NCBI GenBank assembly: GCA_949825025.1
Contig: OX463787.1
Coordinates: 18,385,482 to 18,449,481, forward strand
Length of the DNA stretch: 64,000 nucleotides
Source of the DNA: Siphlonurus alternatus
Lineage: Eukaryota > Arthropoda > Insecta > Ephemeroptera > Siphlonuridae
Direction: 5' to 3'
The notes under the pieces were generated by a model. The model was not told where the DNA came from. It did no database searches and worked only from the letters and a program-made list of their open reading frames with translations. The first letter of the stretch is position 1. Each line of letters starts with the position of its first letter. Positions 60,344 through 64,000 of the stretch are shown piece by piece. The position numbers were made by a program, and so were the translations under genes.

Positions 60344-60916
60344 GTGTTTAGTAAGGCCAAAATGCTGCCATTTCCGGTCGTAATTTTATATTGGATGAAC
60401 TGTATATGCATCTCCAAGGTTCTATATCTATGAAAATCACTGAAAGAACAAAGGAACTACTATGTACTGCTGCAGCAGCATCGGCGGCGCTGGGTGGCAA
60501 ATGCGCGATTAGCCGCACGCTCGAGGGAGGAGCGAGAGTGTCAAATTCAAAAATTCATAGAAAAAAAATTTATGAATTGCTTCTCGTAAACTTTGCATTT
60601 TATTTTAATAAACATTGTCCTTTATTTAAAACTCGAATTTAAAGAAAAAAAAAAAAAAGTGTTTTTTTTTTTTGAAAATGTCCTGTTTTGAAAAAAACCC
60701 GGAAAAATTAATGATATTCACAAAAATGTGGTACTTTTTTCCAAAAAGAGCATATTCTTGGCATCAAAAAAGTATAAGAAATTTGTAGATAGCTGCCATA
60801 GAAAAAAAGTTATGCCTGTCGTAAGCATAAAAAACAAGGTACCAAGCGGAACTTCACATACCCAAATTTTCGGGAAAAAAATCAAAATTTAAAAAACAAA
60901 AATCAGGGTATTCTTT

Positions 60917-63900
60917 GATGAGGTGACATGTCCATCATATATAAGTTTCATGGATTTTTGAAGACCACTTCGTTTTTCAGTGTTTTTTTGTTGTACTTTT
61001 GGCTTTTTACTTTAATTTTTTTAATTCGTTTATTTTTAATCGCTTGCTGTACAAATACAGCATGGGTCACTTCATTCATAACAAAAAAACATACACTAAA
61101 ACGCATAATTCCTCTTTTGTACGATAATTAAAATTTGTCTGTATTCAAAATAGTAATACAAACGAATTTTGCAAAAAAAAAATATTAGTAGCATCTGGGA
61201 AAAAATAATGACATAACGCTCATTTAGCGAATACGTTAATTGTTATAATATGTATTAATCGGAACATATGGCACGTATGTCAAATTTTATTTTCTGAACT
61301 TCTTCTTGATGATTAAATTACATTGATTACCTAGAGAAATACGAGAAAAAATAATAAGCTTATAATAATAATCATTTTCTATGTCGGTTATTTAACATAA
61401 TTTAATAAACCAATTAAAAAAATATTCTGAAATTCTATTTCTGAACATCAATTTATTAATTTTTATGAAACCATGTAAAAAAAACGTAAAATCGATTTGT
61501 TCAAAAATTACTATTGCATTAATTATTTCATATCCTTTGGTTATAATCACTGGCTGTACAAATGCATCATGGGTCACACAGAATGCAGAATAACAATAAA
61601 ATTTACTAAAACGCATATTACCTCTTCTATACGATAATTTCATCAGTATGGAACTTTATTATAACTTAATTTGAGAAACACAAATCAACTTGCTGTTTTA
61701 GCAAATGGTTCATTTTAACTTCAATCCCTTATGTTTACTAACAAATCTTCTTGTAATTTTACAATGATTAAAATGTTGCTGTTTTTAAAACAGAAATACA
61801 AACGAATTTGCAAACAATTTTATTATAATATCTGGGAAAAAATAATGACAAAATGCTAATTTAGCAAATCTGTCGCTATTACTAATCGTAACATGGCACG
61901 AATGTCAAATTTTTATTTCCTGCATTTCTTCATTATAATGAAATTTCATTGACAAACAATCATAAATATCATAATATTATTTTTATTATTAAATAGAAAA
62001 CTACGAGTAAAATAATAAACTTATAATGTTGAGTTTCTATATTGGTCATTTAACATAACTTTTTAAATAAACCAATTAAAAAAATATATTCTGAAATTCA
62101 TCTTCTAAAAATCGACCTGTTGTTAACGGGACAATGTAATATAAAGACGTTAAATCGATTTGATCAAAAATCGACATATAAATATTTTTGCTCATTTAGC
62201 AAATGGAGGTTTCTCATTGGAAACGCAAACAAACGTATGATATAAAATATATTTATATAATCTGTACTTCTTCTTTATATATTATGAAAATTAGAACCAC
62301 TCACCAGTTAAAAACGCATTCTGTAATTTAACTTATGTTAAAAATTAAGACAAATCAAGTGATAATATAACAAGTAATTATTTTTTATAAATATATTGTT
62401 ATTTAATTATTTTTATAGTTGATTTACTTTTTGAAAATTTAAATTTATAATATTTTTACCCTCTAATATTCTTTTGCTTAACATTTGTTGTTTTGGCGAT
62501 AATATTTATGTTTTACAATTACGTGTTTATAATCAAACTGTACTATATTTTAACTTAAGAAAATGACTACAGCAAAACATGCTAATTACATGGAGGTATA
62601 ATTAATATTCACATTTACTAAGAACACATATAATATATATTTTGTCCTTGTCAAGCATCTTCCAATACACTCATGCATGTAATTAAACTGAAGATGGGTG
62701 AAAATACAAACTTATTATCTATTTAAGATATATTTTAATAACATTTGTAATCAATCCATGCAAAAGCAACCACGACCAGCAGAAACATTTTCATTTAGTC
62801 TTTGTTTTAAAAAGTTTATAACACAATTTTCTAAAATTAACAATACATTATGCGATTTAATTTAGTAACTCCTTAAACCAAAATTCGAATTAAATATTGT
62901 CTCCTTTTATGTTATATTATCTCAACAGAAAATTAATAAATATTATCCTAACTCTAATCTAAGAAAGGCAGATAATTTTAATTTAAAATTTTTCTACCAT
63001 GGTAATTTTTTCATTGCATTAAAAATTTAAAATAATAATTTAATATAATAACTTTGTCATTTTATCTTAAGAAATTAAGAAAAAGAGTCTGCTAATTTAG
63101 CAAATTATATTATATCATAGACAATATTCTTAGAGCAAGAAACGGCCTGATATGAGACAAATATAGAAAATTAATTAGTATTTCTTATTTGTATAAAATT
63201 AAAAAAAAAATTACAACACCAATATATAATATTCGTAAGCTTGTAATATTCTTAAAATTCACCTTTAAATTAAATATAGAAAAATTATTATGGAAACATT
63301 AAATACAGGATCAACATTGATGTCTGCCTGTTATATTCAGAAAGTTATTCAACCTCAATTTCTTCTTATTTTGAACGATGAAGCCATTGTGCACTAAATT
63401 AACCACGATATGAACGAATTAACTTAATTAAATGATTGCATTCGCTAAAAAAAAACATAGAAATTATTTGTTTACTTACAACAACAATATTTTGCGAAAA
63501 TCTGAACGTCATTGTAAGGCTTGTAAGTTATTTTGACATTACGTATATTTCTTTATTTCACGATAATTTTCGCCACTCTCACATCGTAATTCAAACGCAT
63601 TTACATTTTATATTCATAACATATATAACTGCTAAAATTTAGTAAATCACAAAAAAAGTATTGGTAATATGACTTCAATTACGAATTTTGTATATTCTGC
63701 ATTTCTTCTAACGGCAATTTTGATGACAAAATAATACAGAGAAAATAAAAATGTATTTATAAGACTTTTAGTAATTTTACAAAAAAAAAAAAAAAAAACA
63801 ACGACACACAACTCATATGTAGTAACTCATATTGTGAAATTTATGAATAAATGTTTGACATTTAATAGCTACAAGTTTCACCCATGTATATTCCTAATTT

Positions 63901-64000
63901 GTATCTTTACCTTCGTCTATTATTTAAGATTTTATATTTCCTTTTTTTTTAACGTAAAGATGTGACAACAATAAACCAAAATGGTGAATAACATTTCTAT
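60917..64000. repeat. Degenerate tandem repeat field (TGCTAATTTAGCA family)
   Basis: Variants of TGCTAATTTAGCAAAT occur near 61225, 61694, 61857, 62191 and 63092, and a weak one near 63640. Units share further phrases: ATCTGGGAAAAAATAATGAC (61193 and 61841), CTGTACAAATNCANCATGGG (61048 and 61555), ACTAAAACGCATA (61095 and 61608), ACCAATTAAAAAAATAT (61409 and 62075) and a CTGNACTTCTTC phrase after the motif. The same motif occurs at 54028 and 55452 on the other side of the big palindrome. No gene recognised; open frames here are short and AT-rich. Confidence 0.6.

Larger units (their letters stand above)
57237..60916. mobile_element. Large foldback element, 3.7 kb, with nested insertions
   Basis: The outer ends are AAAGAATACCCT and AGGGTATTCTTT. 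The left arm runs from 57237 to about 58135 and the right arm from about 58545 to 60916, broken by a hAT element at 58905-60343. Landmarks in inverted order include GAAGTTCCGCTTGGTATCCT, CCAAGAATATGCTCTTTTTG, CTCCTCCCTCGAGCGTGCGG, GCTGCTGCAGCAGTACATAG and GTAAACCAGTAAAATTTCTC. Each arm is about 900 bases without the insertion. The loop (58136-58544) holds a SINE remnant. No target duplication is evident and no transposase is seen. Confidence 0.9.

Overview
This window looks like an AT-rich, repeat-dominated stretch of an arthropod (most likely insect) nuclear genome. No bacterial operon architecture, CRISPR array, rRNA operon or convincing tRNA gene is visible, and I found no intact host protein-coding gene. 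What can be recognised is almost entirely mobile DNA in different stages of decay: non-LTR retrotransposons, a 5S-rRNA-headed SINE family, hAT-type DNA transposons, elements that insert at TTAA, several MITE families, and large foldback (palindromic) elements. These lie in a background of old, degenerate long-period tandem repeats. The insect assignment is inference from the types of elements (PHD-finger ORF1 non-LTR element, 5S-type SINE, hAT and TTAA MITEs) and from base composition.

Layout, left to right. 1-4.1 kb: AT-rich DNA with a 328-bp MITE (1429-1756), a lone end of a TTAA element (1876) and a 173-bp hairpin MITE (3006-3178). 4.1-8.0 kb: a TTAA-flanked element (4096-8032) that contains a second inverted-repeat element (4221-7755). 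8.46-9.37 kb: a tandem duplication, each unit carrying a 5S-SINE. 9.85-12.45 kb: another MITE, a possible non-LTR 3' end, then a roughly 570-bp tandem duplication whose second unit was hit by a TTAA hairpin element (11930-12288). 13.15-14.68 kb: a hAT-like element with strong subterminal repeats. 19.45-22.44 kb: a 3.0-kb TTAA-flanked palindrome carrying a long (TA)n tract in one arm. 31.66-32.56 kb: a foldback element whose arms are built of 16-bp direct repeats, with a 39-bp miniature copy of its ends inserted in one arm and flanked by a perfect 9-bp duplication. 33.2-34.77 kb: two GC-rich blocks bounded by (AAT)n. 35.3-37.8 kb: a 5'-truncated non-LTR element with an uninterrupted 486-residue reverse transcriptase ORF. 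48.8-51.0 kb: an internally deleted relative with ORF1 and endonuclease but no RT. 52.3-53.8 kb: a MITE split by a hAT element with a perfect 8-bp duplication. 55.6-56.24 kb: the 3' end of another non-LTR element. 57.24-60.92 kb: a 3.7-kb palindrome with a hAT element in one arm (perfect 8-bp duplication) and a SINE remnant in its loop.

How the parts relate. The two non-LTR copies at 35-38 and 49-51 kb are on the same strand and share an apparently identical terminal stretch of about 93 bases, so they are probably one family: one copy keeps the RT half, the other keeps ORF1, endonuclease and the 3' tail. Such a family could supply enzymes for the SINEs, but nothing here proves that pairing. 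Nesting gives relative ages: the MITE at 52.3 kb predates its hAT insertion, the 3.7-kb palindrome predates its hAT insertion, and the 10.98-12.44 kb duplication gives a paralogous near-empty site for the TTAA hairpin. No cellular pathway can be inferred. All identity and length statements are by eye.
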